A stretch of DNA of 64,000 nt from Bosea sp. AS-1. Lineage in GTDB: Bacteria > Pseudomonadota > Alphaproteobacteria > Rhizobiales > Beijerinckiaceae. The notes below the pieces were generated by a model, which was given only the letters and a program-made list of their open reading frames with translations, ran no database searches and was not told the origin of the DNA. This document shows positions 1 through 9,695 of the stretch, piece after piece (within the stretch, counting starts at the first letter, position 1; each line of letters opens with the position of its first letter). The position numbers were made by a program, and so were the translations under genes. Where the stretch lies: positions 4,002,501 to 4,066,500 of the forward strand of contig NZ_CP022372.1 in assembly GCF_002220095.1 (NCBI RefSeq), written 5' to 3'.

Positions 1-392
1 TGGCCCGGCGGGCGGCGCAACAGTTCCTTGCGCACATCCGAGACGATCGGTGCCAGGTCGAGCCGCTGCAGGTAGGTCGCCGTGAAGTATTTGGCGGGAT
101 CACCCGGCCCGGAACCGGTGTCGGGCAGTTCGAGCTGGCCCGGCTTGTGGTCCCGCGGAACGGTGACGTCGAGCCGTGCGAAGGAGAGCTTCGGCCCTCT
201 CTCGCCGCTGAACCAGACCGGTTGGGCCGAGGGTTCGCGCGTGGTGGCGACATAAAGCTCGACGGTGCCGGCAATGTCCTGCTTCGGCGCCTGTGTCAGC
301 TCGAGGACGCGCGGCGTGCCGCACGCGGCCAGCAGCAAGGGCGCGAGCAACACCAGAACAAGCACCCGAAGCCGCATCGCCACGCCGATCAT
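1..392 (-). CDS. Alpha/beta hydrolase lipoprotein, DUF900-like (N-terminal part, runs off the window)
   Basis: Only about the first 130 residues are present; the gene continues past base 1. The protein begins with a short charged segment, a hydrophobic stretch and a lipobox LLAAC, so it is probably a lipoprotein exported by Sec and anchored after cysteine cleavage. The following text (VATTRE, then VWFSGERG and [11 protein letters not shown]) resembles the start of the DUF900 alpha/beta hydrolase family, whose substrates are unknown. The catalytic serine region would lie outside the window, so activity cannot be judged. The start could be ATG at 392 or the in-frame ATG at 377. It is transcribed away from meaB, with about 116 bp between the two starts. 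Confidence 0.72.
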   Translation of the reverse strand, partial: MIGVAMRLRVLVLVLLAPLLLAACGTPRVLELTQAPKQDIAGTVELYVATTREPSAQPVWFSGERGPKLSFARLDVTVPRDHKPGQLELPDTGSGPGDPAKYFTATYLQRLDLAPIVSDVRKELLRRPPG

Positions 393-508
393 TATCCTGT
401 CGTCTCATCGAAACGGCGAATGTTCAAGATGCCGTTATGACAGGGGCACGACAGGCACCGCCGGCCGGGCGCCTTGCCGCCTGCTCCGTCCGCTTGCTAA
501 CTGACGTC

Positions 509-1495
509 ATGGTCGACACCGCCTTCCGCCACGAAACGCTGGCCGACGCCATCCTGGCCGGCGAACGCGCCGCGCTGGCACGGGCGATCACGCTGGCCGA
601 ATCGCGCCGGGCCGATCATCGCGAACAGGCCCGGACGCTGATCCAGCAATTGCTGCCCCGGACGGGCGGCGCGATCAGGGTCGGCATCACCGGCGTGCCC
701 GGCGTCGGCAAATCGACGACCATCGACGCGCTCGGCAGCCATCTGACGGCGAAGGGGCACAAGGTCGCCGTGCTGGCGGTCGACCCCTCCTCGACCCGCA
801 CCGGCGGCTCGATCCTCGGCGACAAGACGCGGATGGCGCGGCTCGCCGTCGATCCGCAAGCCTATATCCGCCCTTCTCCCTCCTCCGGCACCCTGGGTGG
901 CGTCGCCGCCAAGACGCGCGAGACGATGCTGCTCTGCGAGGCCGCCGGCTTCGACGTCATCCTGGTCGAGACGGTCGGCGTCGGCCAGTCGGAGACGGCG
1001 GTGGCCGATCTCACCGACTTCTTCCTCGTGCTGATGCTGCCCAATGCCGGAGACGAATTGCAGGGCATCAAGAAGGGCATCATCGAGCTTGCCGACATGA
1101 TCGCGGTCAACAAGGCCGACGGCGCCGGAGCGACCGCCGCGCGCGCGGCAGCGGCGCAATACCGGGCGGCCTTGCGGATCCTCGCCCCGACCGATTCGCT
1201 ATGGTCGACGCCGGTCGTCACAGTTTCCGGCCTGACGGGTGACGGGCTCGATGCGCTCTGGAACAAGGTCGAAGAGCACCACCGCCGTTTCGAAGCCAAA
1301 GGGCTGATCACGCAGAAGCGCCGCCAGCAGGATGTGAAATGGATGTGGGCGATGGTGCAGGACCGGTTGCAGGCAAAGCTCCGGAACGATCCGGGCCTGA
1401 AGGCGCGGACGCCAGCGCTCGAAGCCGCGGTGGCGGCCGGCTCGTTGGCGCCGACGCTCGCCGCCGACGAGATTGCCCAGGCCCTAGGCCTGTGA
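509..1495 (+). CDS. meaB: Methylmalonyl-CoA mutase-associated GTPase MeaB
   Basis: This 328-residue G3E-family GTPase is the chaperone that loads and protects adenosylcobalamin in methylmalonyl-CoA mutase, a propionyl-CoA pathway enzyme. The P-loop GVPGVGKST lies near residues 62-70, the [15 protein letters not shown] switch region near 92-109, the ETVGVGQSE segment near 154-162 and the base-specificity motif NKAD at 201-204. The reading frame stays open upstream to 293, but homology begins just after the ATG at 509 (MVDTAFRH), so I use that start; ATG 437 is the alternative. The mutase genes are not in the window. It is divergent from the lipoprotein hydrolase. Confidence 0.93.
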   Translation: MVDTAFRHETLADAILAGERAALARAITLAESRRADHREQARTLIQQLLPRTGGAIRVGITGVPGVGKSTTIDALGSHLTAKGHKVAVLAVDPSSTRTGGSILGDKTRMARLAVDPQAYIRPSPSSGTLGGVAAKTRETMLLCEAAGFDVILVETVGVGQSETAVADLTDFFLVLMLPNAGDELQGIKKGIIELADMIAVNKADGAGATAARAAAAQYRAALRILAPTDSLWSTPVVTVSGLTGDGLDALWNKVEEHHRRFEAKGLITQKRRQQDVKWMWAMVQDRLQAKLRNDPGLKARTPALEAAVAAGSLAPTLAADEIAQALGL

Positions 1496-1576
1496 GCGTC
1501 GCGGGAGCGACGGATTATCCCGATCATGGACAATCGGGTTGGCCCGCAGCTTGATGGTGCCGGTGCAGGAGGCGCC

Positions 1577-2941
1577 ATGAACCTGTCCCGCCGTCACATC
1601 CTGACCACCGGCCTTCTCGGTGCGGTTTCGCTGCGCCTGCCGGTGCAGGCGCAATCACGCACGGCTGCGCCGCTCGGCCAGCTCGGCCTCGATGCGACGC
1701 AGCTCGGTTTGCGCCCCGGTGCCAGCGAGGACCAGTCGCAGCGTCTCCAGACCGCGCTTGGAGAGGCGGCCAAGCGCTCGGCGCCGCTGCTGTTGCCGCC
1801 CGGGCGCTACCGGATCGGCAAGGTCTCCCTGCCGGATGGCGCGCGCCTCATCGGCGTGCCGGGGGCAACCCGGCTGGTGACGGCCGATGGCGGGCCGATC
1901 CTGATCGCGCGCAATCTCGGGCGAGCCAGCCTGTCAGGCCTCGTTCTGGATGGGCTCGACATCCCCTCGCCGCAGCGCTCCGCCTTGCTCGAAGCCGATG
2001 CCGTCGGCGAGATCGCCATCGCCGACCTCGTCTTCGCCAATGCCGGCTCAGTCGGGCTAACGCTGAACCGCTGCGGCGGACGCATCGTGACGAGCAGCTT
2101 TCGCAAGATGCGGGACGCGGCGCTGTTCTCGCTGGATTCGCGCGAGCTAACGATCGAGCAGAACGCCGTCGAGGATTGCGGCAATAACGGCATCCAGGTC
2201 TGGCGCAGCGAGGCCGGGGACGACCGTTCGATCATCCGCGGCAACCGCGTCGACCGCATCCGCGCCGATGCCGGCGGCGACGGGCAGAACGGCAACGGCA
2301 TCAGCCTCTACCGGGCGGGCGGCGTCATCATCGAAGGCAATCAGCTGCGCGACTGCGCCATGACCTTCATCCGCAACAACTCCGGCTCCGGCGCGCAGAT
2401 CCTCGGCAATCAGGGCCGCCGCTGCGGCGAGGCCGGCCTCTATGCGGAATTCGCCTTCGAGGGCACGATCATGGCCAACAACGTGATCGAGGACTGCGCG
2501 CAAGGCGCCAACATCACCAATCTCGACCATGGCGGGCGGCTCGCCGTCTTCGCCAACAACATCATCCGCAACGCGCGCAAGGCCGTCGCCCCCAACGGCA
2601 AGGCCCCTGTCGGCGGCATCGGCGTGCATGTCGAGGCGGAAGCCGCCGTCACCGGCAACGTCATCGAGAACGCCAGCGAGATCGGCATCTCGCTGGGTTG
2701 GTCCTGGGGCATGCGCAACCTCGCCGCCACTGGCAACATCGTGCGTAAGGCGGGCATCGGCATTGCGGTCTCGCTGGTGCCGAAGGAACGCAACGCCCTG
2801 ATCGCCAACAACGTCATTGCCGAGGCACGCGGTGGCGCCGTGGTCGGCACCGAATACGGCAAGCTCGTCACCGGCGACCTGACGAAAGGCCCGGACGCGC
2901 GTGCAGCCGGCGTCCGGGTCGAGAACAACGCGGTCAGCTAG
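1577..2941 (+). CDS. Tat-exported parallel beta-helix repeat protein (TIGR03808-like)
   Basis: This 454-residue protein opens with a twin-arginine signal (SRRHILTTGLLGA) and an AQA-type cleavage region near residue 25, so it should be exported folded to the periplasm. The body has many short asparagine-rich turns (GNRVDRI, ANNVIED, ENNAVS), typical of right-handed parallel beta-helices of the pectate-lyase type. It matches what I know of the uncharacterised Tat-exported repeat family TIGR03808. No catalytic residues can be assigned. The start follows the ribosome site gcaggagg at 1565-1572. The 3' end overlaps the convergent asparaginase gene by 8 bp. Confidence 0.83.
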   Translation: MNLSRRHILTTGLLGAVSLRLPVQAQSRTAAPLGQLGLDATQLGLRPGASEDQSQRLQTALGEAAKRSAPLLLPPGRYRIGKVSLPDGARLIGVPGATRLVTADGGPILIARNLGRASLSGLVLDGLDIPSPQRSALLEADAVGEIAIADLVFANAGSVGLTLNRCGGRIVTSSFRKMRDAALFSLDSRELTIEQNAVEDCGNNGIQVWRSEAGDDRSIIRGNRVDRIRADAGGDGQNGNGISLYRAGGVIIEGNQLRDCAMTFIRNNSGSGAQILGNQGRRCGEAGLYAEFAFEGTIMANNVIEDCAQGANITNLDHGGRLAVFANNIIRNARKAVAPNGKAPVGGIGVHVEAEAAVTGNVIENASEIGISLGWSWGMRNLAATGNIVRKAGIGIAVSLVPKERNALIANNVIAEARGGAVVGTEYGKLVTGDLTKGPDARAAGVRVENNAVS

Positions 2942-3935
2942 CGGCCGGCGCCCGGACCCGCCCGACCTCGATGCCGTTCCAGTTCTTCAGCACGGCCTCG
3001 CGCAGCGGCGCGAAAGCGGCCTCGGTCGGCTCGTCCATCGGCAGGAAGCGGCCGACCAGCGCCGCCAATGCGACCTCGGAAGCGCGCCCGGCACCGTCGT
3101 CGCATTTGAGCGCGAGGCCGTAGCCCAGCTCCGGCAAGGCGGCACAATAGACGCCTTCGGCACCGGTCTTGGTGAAGGCGCGGGCGCCGAGCAGGCTCAT
3201 CAACCGGGTATCGAACCGGCCGGTGCCGGCCACCATGAAGGGGTGCGCGGCCGCTGCAGCGCGGATGCGGGCCGCGGCCTTGGCGCGCTCGGGACCGAAG
3301 CCATGGCCGGTTCCGAGCCGGGCGAAACCGAGCGCCAGTGCCTTCAACGGCACCGCATAGGAGGGGATCGAGCAGCCGTCGATGCCCATGCGATCGCTGG
3401 AATGTGCAGCGCCTGTCACCGATTCGAGCGCGCCACGCACCGCCTGCTGGACGGCATGGTCCGGCTTGACGTAGCCGGTCGGATCCACGTCGAGCGAACA
3501 GGAGAGGCAGACGAAGCCGGCATGCTTGCCGGAGCAGTTGTTGTTGAGCGCGGTCGGTTCCGCCCCGGAGCGCGCCAGCGCCCGCGCCGCCGCCTCGTTC
3601 GACGGCCAATGCGCGCCGCATTCGAGGCAGCCGCCATCGCGCCCGGCCTTGCGCAGCATGCCGAGCGAGGTCTCGGCGTGAAGCGGCTCACCGGAATGCG
3701 AGGAGACGGCGAGCGCGATCTCGGCCTCGGTCAGCCCATAGCGGTCGGCGGCACCGCTCTCGAGGAGCGGCAGGGCCTGGATCGCCTTCACGGCCGAGCG
3801 CGGGAAGACCGGGCGCTCGACATCGCCGACGGAGATGACCACCCCGCCATCGGCGTCGACGACGATCGCCGCGCCGCGATGGCGCGACTCGACGGTGTTG
3901 CCGCGCGTGACTTCGGCAAGGACAGGATTTTCCAT
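2934..3935 (-). CDS. Asparaginase (type II, thermolabile/AnsA-like family)
   Basis: The 333-residue product resembles the PF06089 asparaginase family, seen in rhizobial thermolabile asparaginase, which would hydrolyse L-asparagine to aspartate and ammonia. Recognisable blocks are VTRGNTVESRHRG at the N-terminus, FPRSAVKAIQALPL, SSHSGEP, the NNCSGKHAGF block and a C-terminal GDCDDGAGR-like segment (KCDDGAGR). The frame is open to 4043, but the family start is MENPVLAE at 3935. No signal peptide is visible, so it is probably cytoplasmic. Its stop overlaps the stop of the upstream convergent gene. Substrate is inferred from family only. Confidence 0.85.
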   Translation of the reverse strand: MENPVLAEVTRGNTVESRHRGAAIVVDADGGVVISVGDVERPVFPRSAVKAIQALPLLESGAADRYGLTEAEIALAVSSHSGEPLHAETSLGMLRKAGRDGGCLECGAHWPSNEAAARALARSGAEPTALNNNCSGKHAGFVCLSCSLDVDPTGYVKPDHAVQQAVRGALESVTGAAHSSDRMGIDGCSIPSYAVPLKALALGFARLGTGHGFGPERAKAAARIRAAAAAHPFMVAGTGRFDTRLMSLLGARAFTKTGAEGVYCAALPELGYGLALKCDDGAGRASEVALAALVGRFLPMDEPTEAAFAPLREAVLKNWNGIEVGRVRAPAAS

Positions 3936-4041
3936 GGTGGCCTCCACTGCCCGGTCGATGGGCGCATCGCTTTTGCTGCCGGGCGCCGGGGTTGTCAAAA
4001 GCACTGGCGGAAAACCTTCGTGGCTGCCACGGTGCGCCGCC

Positions 4042-4881
4042 ATGGACCAGATCGCGATGCCGCCGGACTACGAAGCCGAATACAACAACCGCGCCCGCGT
4101 GCCGGAGCATCCCGGCATCATCGCCGGCTGGCAGGCCGATGCCGCCGCCTATCGCGCAACCGCGCTGTGCGAGCTCGGCCTTTCCTATGGTGAGGGCGAG
4201 CGCCAGCGCTACGACCTGTTCAAGCCCGAGACGGCGCAGGGCAACGCGCTCGTCATGTTCATCCACGGCGGCTACTGGCAGGCGCTCGACCGCAGCTTTT
4301 TCTCGCATATGGCGCGCGGACTGAACCGGCTCGGCCTCCCCGTCGCCGTGGTCGGCTACGATCTCAGCCCGCAAGTCCATCTCGGCCATATCGTCTGGGA
4401 ACTGCAGCAGGCGGCGGCGGCGCTGTGGCGACGCTACGGCTTGCCAGTCGTGGCGACGGGACACTCCGCCGGCGGGCACCTCTCGGCCTGCACGCTGGCG
4501 ACCAACTGGCACAATGTCGATCCCGACCTGCCCGACCGGCTCGTGCCGGCGGCCTATGGCATCTCGGGCCTCTACAATCTCAAGCCCCTGACCGAGACGA
4601 GCATCAACAAGGCGCTCGGGCTCAGCCTGGAGGCCGCCGAGCGGGAGAGCCCGCTGTTCTGGCCGGCGCCGTCACGACTCATCATGGATGCGGTCGTGGG
4701 CGGGGCGGAAAGCGAGGAATACCATCGGCAGAGCCGCCGCCTCGTCGATGTCTGGGGGCTGGAAGGCGTGCAGACGCGCTATGAGGAGATCGCGGACGCC
4801 AACCATTTCACCGTGATCGCCGGCCTGACCGACCCCGACAATCCGATGACGCGACGGATTGCGGCACTCGCCGGTGCTTGA
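4042..4881 (+). CDS. Alpha/beta hydrolase, kynurenine formamidase-like
   Basis: This 279-residue cytoplasmic alpha/beta hydrolase has the oxyanion motif HGGYW (around residue 75), the nucleophile elbow GHSAGGH (around 140) and a late DANHFTVI segment that should supply the catalytic histidine. This set matches the esterase/arylformamidase branch related to kynurenine formamidase, which hydrolyses N-formyl-kynurenine. No other tryptophan-degradation gene is nearby, so the substrate is open; a general carboxylesterase is possible. The frame is open from 3835, but the ATG at 4042 just precedes the conserved DYEAEYNNR text. It is divergent from the asparaginase gene, with 106 bp between starts. 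Confidence 0.82.
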   Translation: MDQIAMPPDYEAEYNNRARVPEHPGIIAGWQADAAAYRATALCELGLSYGEGERQRYDLFKPETAQGNALVMFIHGGYWQALDRSFFSHMARGLNRLGLPVAVVGYDLSPQVHLGHIVWELQQAAAALWRRYGLPVVATGHSAGGHLSACTLATNWHNVDPDLPDRLVPAAYGISGLYNLKPLTETSINKALGLSLEAAERESPLFWPAPSRLIMDAVVGGAESEEYHRQSRRLVDVWGLEGVQTRYEEIADANHFTVIAGLTDPDNPMTRRIAALAGA

Positions 4882-4990
4882 TCTTCGGGCACCGGGGATT
4901 CTATCCAGACTTCAGAGCCGGATCCGGCAAGGCTGAACGGCCTGGCCGGTGAATCCGTCTCCCATGCTCGAGAGAGTTTCGGAGCGCGCG

Positions 4991-5227
4991 ATGCAGACCT
5001 TCTTCGTCGAGATCAAATGCAAGCTCGGCAAGACCTACGAGGTCGCCAGCGAACTGGCCGATCGCGAGATCGCCTCCGAGATCTATTCGACAGCCGGCAA
5101 CTACGACATCCTGGCCAAGTTCCACGTCGCGGCCGATGTCGATATCGGCCATTTCGTCGCGCAGAAGGTGCAGTCGATCCCCGAGATCGCCGATACGCAT
5201 ACGATCATCACCTTCAAGGCATTCTGA
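4991..5227 (+). CDS. Stand-alone Lrp/AsnC ligand-binding (RAM) domain protein
   Basis: The 78-residue protein consists only of the C-terminal RAM (ligand-binding, ACT-like) fold of Lrp/AsnC regulators. It has the strand-rich IKCKLGKTYEVA start, a central TAGNYDILAKFHV block and a terminal DTHTIITFKAF. There is no helix-turn-helix, so it cannot bind DNA by itself; such proteins are thought to bind amino acids or to modulate full-length Lrp proteins. The start at 4991 has a GGAG ribosome site six bases upstream. It sits alone upstream of maeB. Confidence 0.88.
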   Translation: MQTFFVEIKCKLGKTYEVASELADREIASEIYSTAGNYDILAKFHVAADVDIGHFVAQKVQSIPEIADTHTIITFKAF

Positions 5228-5504
5228 GCGGCCGCCATTGGTTCAGCGGCGGCAGGCTCTGATTCAGCAAAGCGTTCGCTGAATCACTTCAGCAGCTTGC
5301 GCGCCGTTCTTCGCGCAGCGATTCAACCACTTGCCAAACTGATTCAAGAATCTGTTGCTCGCGTTCGAGCGGCCTTCCCACTGACAGATCGACGCGGCAA
5401 CCTTCTTTCCGCCGCGGCAAAACTGCCAACGACATCCCGACGGCTTGACGGCATGGGGGCTTTCGCGCGACCAGCATCCTTCGGACTGCAGGGACCATCG
5501 CGCC
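5228..5504. promoter_or_regulatory. maeB upstream region with hairpin and repeated GATTCA words
   Basis: This 277-bp gap holds no gene that I can support. A 9-bp perfect stem (TGATTCAGC pairing with GCTGAATCA) spans 5260-5286 and could end the upstream RAM-domain transcript, although no T-run follows. The word GATTCA appears at 5261, 5320 and 5341 on the plus strand, and its complement lies within 5279-5285. Such clustering could be binding sites for a regulator of maeB. That is an inference from spacing only, and no promoter boxes are convincing. Confidence 0.35.
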
Positions 5505-7805
5505 ATGAAAAGCACGCTCTCCACCGATCTGCGCTCGGGCGCCCTCGTCTATCATCGGCAGCCCCGGCCCGGTAAGCTCGAGATCCAGGCGACCAAGCCA
5601 CTCGGCAACCAGCGCGACCTGGCGCTGGCCTATTCGCCCGGCGTCGCTGCCGCCTGCGAGGCGATCGTCGACGACCCCGCGGAAGCGGCCGAGCTCACCT
5701 CGCGGCAGAACCTCGTCGCCGTCGTCACCAACGGCACGGCCGTGCTCGGCCTCGGCGATATCGGCCCGCTGGCCTCGAAGCCGGTGATGGAAGGCAAGGC
5801 CGTCCTCTTCAAGAAATTCGCCGGCATCGACTGCTTCGACATCGAGGTCGAGCAGAAGAACATCGAGAAGTTCGTCGACGTGGTCGCTGCGCTGGAGCCG
5901 ACCTTCGGCGGCATCAATCTCGAGGACATCAAGGGCCCGGAATGCTTCGAGATCGAGGAGCAACTCAAGGCCCGGATGAAGATCCCGGTCTTCCATGACG
6001 ACCAGCACGGCACGGCGATCATCGTCGGCGCGGCCGTCCTGAACGGCCTCGACCTCGCGGGCAAGAAGATCGCCGACGTCAAAATCGTCGTCTCTGGCGC
6101 CGGCGCGGCTGCCATCGCCTGCATCAACCTGCTGGTCGAGCTCGGCGCCCAGCGCAAGAACATCTGGGTCTCGGACATCGACGGCGTGGTCTACAAGGGC
6201 CGCAACACGCTGATGGACCGCTGGAAGGAGGTCTATGCGCAGGAGACCGAGGCCCGCACGCTGAACGACATCATCGGCGATGCCGACATCTTTCTCGGCG
6301 TCTCCGCGGCCGGCGTGCTGAAGCCGGAGATGGCCAAGCGCATGGCGCCGAAGCCCCTGATCCTGGCGCTCGCCAATCCGAGCCCGGAGATCACGCCCGA
6401 GGATGCGCTCGCCGTCCGCCCCGACGCGATGATCTGCACCGGCCGCTCGGACTATCCGAACCAGGTCAACAACGTCCTGTGCTTCCCCTACATCTTCCGC
6501 GGCGCGCTCGACGTGCAGGCGACCACGATCAACGAGGCGATGAAGCTCGCCGCCGTGCGTGCCATCGCGTCGCTCGCCCGCGAAGCGACCTCGGACGTCG
6601 CCGCCCGCGCCTATGGCGGCGAAGCCTCGACCTTCGGCGCGACCTCGCTGATCCCGAATCCCTTCGACCCGCGCCTGATCATGCGTATCGCGCCGGCCGT
6701 GGCCGAGGCTGCCATGGTGACGGGCGTCGCCCGCAAACCGCTGGTCGACGTCGAAGCCTATCGCGAGCAGCTCTCGCGCTTCGTCTTCCGCTCCGGCTTC
6801 ATCATGAAGCCGCTGTTCCAGCAGGCGAAGGCCGATCCCAAGCGCGTGATCTACGCCGAGGGCGAGGATGAGCGCGTGCTGCGCGCCGCCCAGGTCGCGC
6901 TGGAGGAAGGCCTCGCCATCCCGATCCTGATCGGCCGTCCAAGCGTGATCGAGACCCGTATCCAGCGCTTCGGCCTCACGCTCAAGCCCGGCATCGACTT
7001 CCAGGTGGTCAATCCCGAGGACGATCCGCGCTATCGCGACTACGTCCAGACCTATCTCGACATCGCCGGCCGGCGCGGCATCACGCCCGAGGCGGCACGC
7101 GCGCTGGTGCGCACCAACAACACCGTGATCGCGGCGCTCGCCGTGGCGCGCGGCGAGGCGGATGCGATGATCTCCGGGCTCGAAGGCCGCTTCATGTCGC
7201 GCCTGCGGCACATCAAGGACATCATCGGCCTGGCGCCCGGCGTCTGCGACCTCGCGGCAATGACCCTGATCATCACCAACAAGGGCGCGTTCTTCCTCTC
7301 GGACACGCATGTGAAGGCGGATCCGACGGCAGAAGAGATCGCGGACATGACGGTGCTGGCCGCGAGCCATGTCCAGCGCTTCGGCCTCGAGCCGAAGATC
7401 GCGCTGCTTTCGCACTCCGATTTCGGCGCCGCCGATACGCCGAGCTCGCTGAAGATGCGCAAGGCGCTGAAGCTGATCCGCGAACGCGCGCCCAACCTCG
7501 AATGCGACGGCGAGATGGAGGCCGACACCGCCCTCGTGCCGATGATCCGCGAGCGCGTGCTGCCCTCCTCGACGCTGAAGGACATGGCGAACGTCCTGAT
7601 CTTCCCCAATCTCGACGCCGCCAACATCTCCTATCAGTTCGCCAAGGTGATGGCCGATGCGCTCCCCGTCGGGCCGATCCTGATCGGCACGGCGAAGCCC
7701 GCCCATATCCTGACCGGTTCGGTCACGGCGCGCGGCGTGGTCAACATGACGGCGGTCGCGGTGGTCGAGGCGCAGGAGAGCGCAGCCGTGGCGGCGGGCA
7801 AATAG
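5505..7805 (+). CDS. maeB: NADP-dependent malic enzyme (malic enzyme-phosphotransacetylase fusion)
   Basis: The 766-residue protein has the length and layout of the large bacterial malic enzymes. An N-terminal malic domain (YSPGVA near 43, HDDQHGTA at 164-171) and a Rossmann fold (VSGAGAAA near 196-203) are followed by a C-terminal phosphotransacetylase-like domain from about residue 443. It oxidatively decarboxylates malate to pyruvate with NADP, supplying NADPH and pyruvate during growth on C4 acids. In this family the PTA-like part is regulatory rather than catalytic. The open frame extends upstream to 5445, but [10 protein letters not shown] at 5505 is the natural start. Confidence 0.94.
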   Translation: MKSTLSTDLRSGALVYHRQPRPGKLEIQATKPLGNQRDLALAYSPGVAAACEAIVDDPAEAAELTSRQNLVAVVTNGTAVLGLGDIGPLASKPVMEGKAVLFKKFAGIDCFDIEVEQKNIEKFVDVVAALEPTFGGINLEDIKGPECFEIEEQLKARMKIPVFHDDQHGTAIIVGAAVLNGLDLAGKKIADVKIVVSGAGAAAIACINLLVELGAQRKNIWVSDIDGVVYKGRNTLMDRWKEVYAQETEARTLNDIIGDADIFLGVSAAGVLKPEMAKRMAPKPLILALANPSPEITPEDALAVRPDAMICTGRSDYPNQVNNVLCFPYIFRGALDVQATTINEAMKLAAVRAIASLAREATSDVAARAYGGEASTFGATSLIPNPFDPRLIMRIAPAVAEAAMVTGVARKPLVDVEAYREQLSRFVFRSGFIMKPLFQQAKADPKRVIYAEGEDERVLRAAQVALEEGLAIPILIGRPSVIETRIQRFGLTLKPGIDFQVVNPEDDPRYRDYVQTYLDIAGRRGITPEAARALVRTNNTVIAALAVARGEADAMISGLEGRFMSRLRHIKDIIGLAPGVCDLAAMTLIITNKGAFFLSDTHVKADPTAEEIADMTVLAASHVQRFGLEPKIALLSHSDFGAADTPSSLKMRKALKLIRERAPNLECDGEMEADTALVPMIRERVLPSSTLKDMANVLIFPNLDAANISYQFAKVMADALPVGPILIGTAKPAHILTGSVTARGVVNMTAVAVVEAQESAAVAAGK

Positions 7806-7949
7806 GCCTGCCGCCAGCTGCTGACAGTGCCGCCTCCGAAACCTTAGTTGGCACAGGCTTTTTCCGGCTTGGCAGACTCAATCTGCCGGGTTCTACTTCC
7901 TTGAGTCGGGCAACGCTCGCGCCGGTGCCCGGCGCAAGGAGTGGTTGCC

Positions 7950-9551
7950 ATGCTCGACGTTACCCGCCGCTGCGCACCCCTGGCATTCGCTGCCCTGCTC
8001 GCGACGTTCCGAGGTGCTGCGGCGCAAGGTGCAGCCATCTTCCACCGGGGCAATGACGGCGAGCCGGAAACGCTCGACCCGCACCGAACCTCCACCGTCG
8101 CGGAGGCCCATCTCCTGCGCGACCTGCGCGAGGGCCTCGTCATCCACAACATGAAGGGCGAGGTCGTTCCGGGCGTCGCGGAAAGCTGGACGACGAGCGA
8201 CGACGGTAAGCTCTGGCGCTTCCGGCTGCGCAGCGATGCCAAATGGTCGAACGGGGAACCGTTCAGAGCGAGCGACTTCGTCTATTCCTTCAGGCGGATC
8301 ATCAATCCGGAAACCGGAGCGAAATACGCGAATCTGCTGTTTCCGATCCGTGGGGCCGAAGCGATCCACAAGGCTACCACCGGTTCCTCGCTCGACCATC
8401 TCGGCGTGCAAGCGCCGGACGAACGAACACTCGAGATCGCGCTTGAGCGGCCGACGCCCTACCTGCTGGAGCTGCTGACCCATCAGAGCGCGCTGCCGGT
8501 CCACCCCGCGAGCGCGGCGAAAGCGCGCCTCGACCCGGGCAGCACCGAAAGCTGGATCACCAACGGGGCCTACAAGCTCAAGGAATTCGTACCGAACTCG
8601 CATATCCGGCTCGACCGGAACCCGCATTTCCATGCTGCGCCCGCCGTGAAGATCGATACCGTGATCTTCTATCCGACGCCTGACCTCGCTGCCGCGGCAC
8701 GTCGCTTCCAGGCCGGCGAGCTACAGCTGACGACCGACATTCCGGCCGATCAGTTCAAGGAACTGCAGCGCAAGCTTGGCGACCAAGTGCGGATCGGTCC
8801 TTATCTCGCGACCTATTTCCTGATCATCAACACGGCCAAGCAGCCTTTCGACGATCCGCGCGTGCGGCGCGCGCTCTCCCTCCAGATCGACCGGGACTTC
8901 ATCGCCGATTCGATCTGGGGCGGCACGATGCTGCCGGCCTATGGCGTCATCCCGCCCCATATCGGCAATTACGGCGAGCGGGCGGAAATGGATTTCCGCT
9001 ACGAGTCGGTGCTGGAGCGCGAGGACGAGGCGCAGCAGCTCCTGGCCTCGGCCGGTTTCGGCAACGGCGTGCCGCTCAACATCGAGTTCCGCTTCAACAC
9101 CACCGACAACAACCGGAACACCGCCGTCGCCATCGCCGAGCAGTGGCGGGCGATCGGGGTCGAGACGCGCTTCGTCGAGACGGATTTCCGCACGCATTTC
9201 GCCTATCTGCGCGATGGCGGCGACTTCGACGTCGCCCGCTACGGCTGGATCGGCGACTATTCCGACCCGCAGAACTTCCTGTTCCTGTTCGAGAGCGACA
9301 ATCCTGGCTTCAACATCGGCAAATATGCCAATCCGCGCTTCGACGCGCTGATGAAGCTCGCCGATGACGAGCTCGACATCGCCAAGCGCGCCGCGATCCT
9401 GCGCGAGGCCGACAGCATCGTCACGACGGAGCAACCCTGGATCCCCGTGCTGCACTACTCGACCAAGAACCTCGTCTCGCAGAAGCTTGTCGGCTTCGAG
9501 CAGAATCTGCGCGGCGCCATTCCGACCCGATTCCTGAGCTTGACGGCCTGA
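7950..9551 (+). CDS. Oligopeptide ABC transporter substrate-binding protein (OppA-like, family 5)
   Basis: This 533-residue periplasmic binding protein has a Sec signal (hydrophobic core followed by GAAAQG) and family-5 hallmarks: GNDGEPETLDPH, GVAESWTTSDDGKLWRFRLR and a C-terminal PWIPVLHY. It should bind oligopeptides for ATP-driven import. No permease or ATPase gene lies beside it, so it is an orphan subunit that must dock to a transporter encoded elsewhere. The AAGGA ribosome site at 7936-7940 favours ATG 7950 over the in-frame GTG at 7941. Confidence 0.9.
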   Translation: MLDVTRRCAPLAFAALLATFRGAAAQGAAIFHRGNDGEPETLDPHRTSTVAEAHLLRDLREGLVIHNMKGEVVPGVAESWTTSDDGKLWRFRLRSDAKWSNGEPFRASDFVYSFRRIINPETGAKYANLLFPIRGAEAIHKATTGSSLDHLGVQAPDERTLEIALERPTPYLLELLTHQSALPVHPASAAKARLDPGSTESWITNGAYKLKEFVPNSHIRLDRNPHFHAAPAVKIDTVIFYPTPDLAAAARRFQAGELQLTTDIPADQFKELQRKLGDQVRIGPYLATYFLIINTAKQPFDDPRVRRALSLQIDRDFIADSIWGGTMLPAYGVIPPHIGNYGERAEMDFRYESVLEREDEAQQLLASAGFGNGVPLNIEFRFNTTDNNRNTAVAIAEQWRAIGVETRFVETDFRTHFAYLRDGGDFDVARYGWIGDYSDPQNFLFLFESDNPGFNIGKYANPRFDALMKLADDELDIAKRAAILREADSIVTTEQPWIPVLHYSTKNLVSQKLVGFEQNLRGAIPTRFLSLTA

Positions 9552-9589
9552 TCGGCGGACCGCAGGACGACGAGGCAGCCAGCTTCATA

Positions 9590-9642
9590 GCTCTGCGCCA
9601 GACGCCGGGCCGATTTCCCGGCTTGGCGCTCGCAAGCAGAGC
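9590..9642. terminator. Multi-arm hairpin between the OppA-like gene and the transaminase gene
   Basis: Three nested arms pair here: GCTCTGC (9590-9596) with GCAGAGC (9636-9642), GCGCCA (9595-9600) with TGGCGC (9624-9629), and GCCGGG (9604-9609) with CCCGGC (9617-9622). There is no T-run, so intrinsic termination is uncertain; it may be a 3'-end stabiliser or a dispersed palindrome. Confidence 0.45.
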
Positions 9643-9695
9643 CAAGCTTCGCTAGGAAGGAGGCGGTCTTCCTTCTCACAGCAGAGTCCGCATCC

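Noticed and set aside
5289..7706. An 805-codon open frame antisense to maeB
   Set aside because: The plus-strand malic enzyme is certain; the antisense translation is rich in D, R, G and H with no motif.
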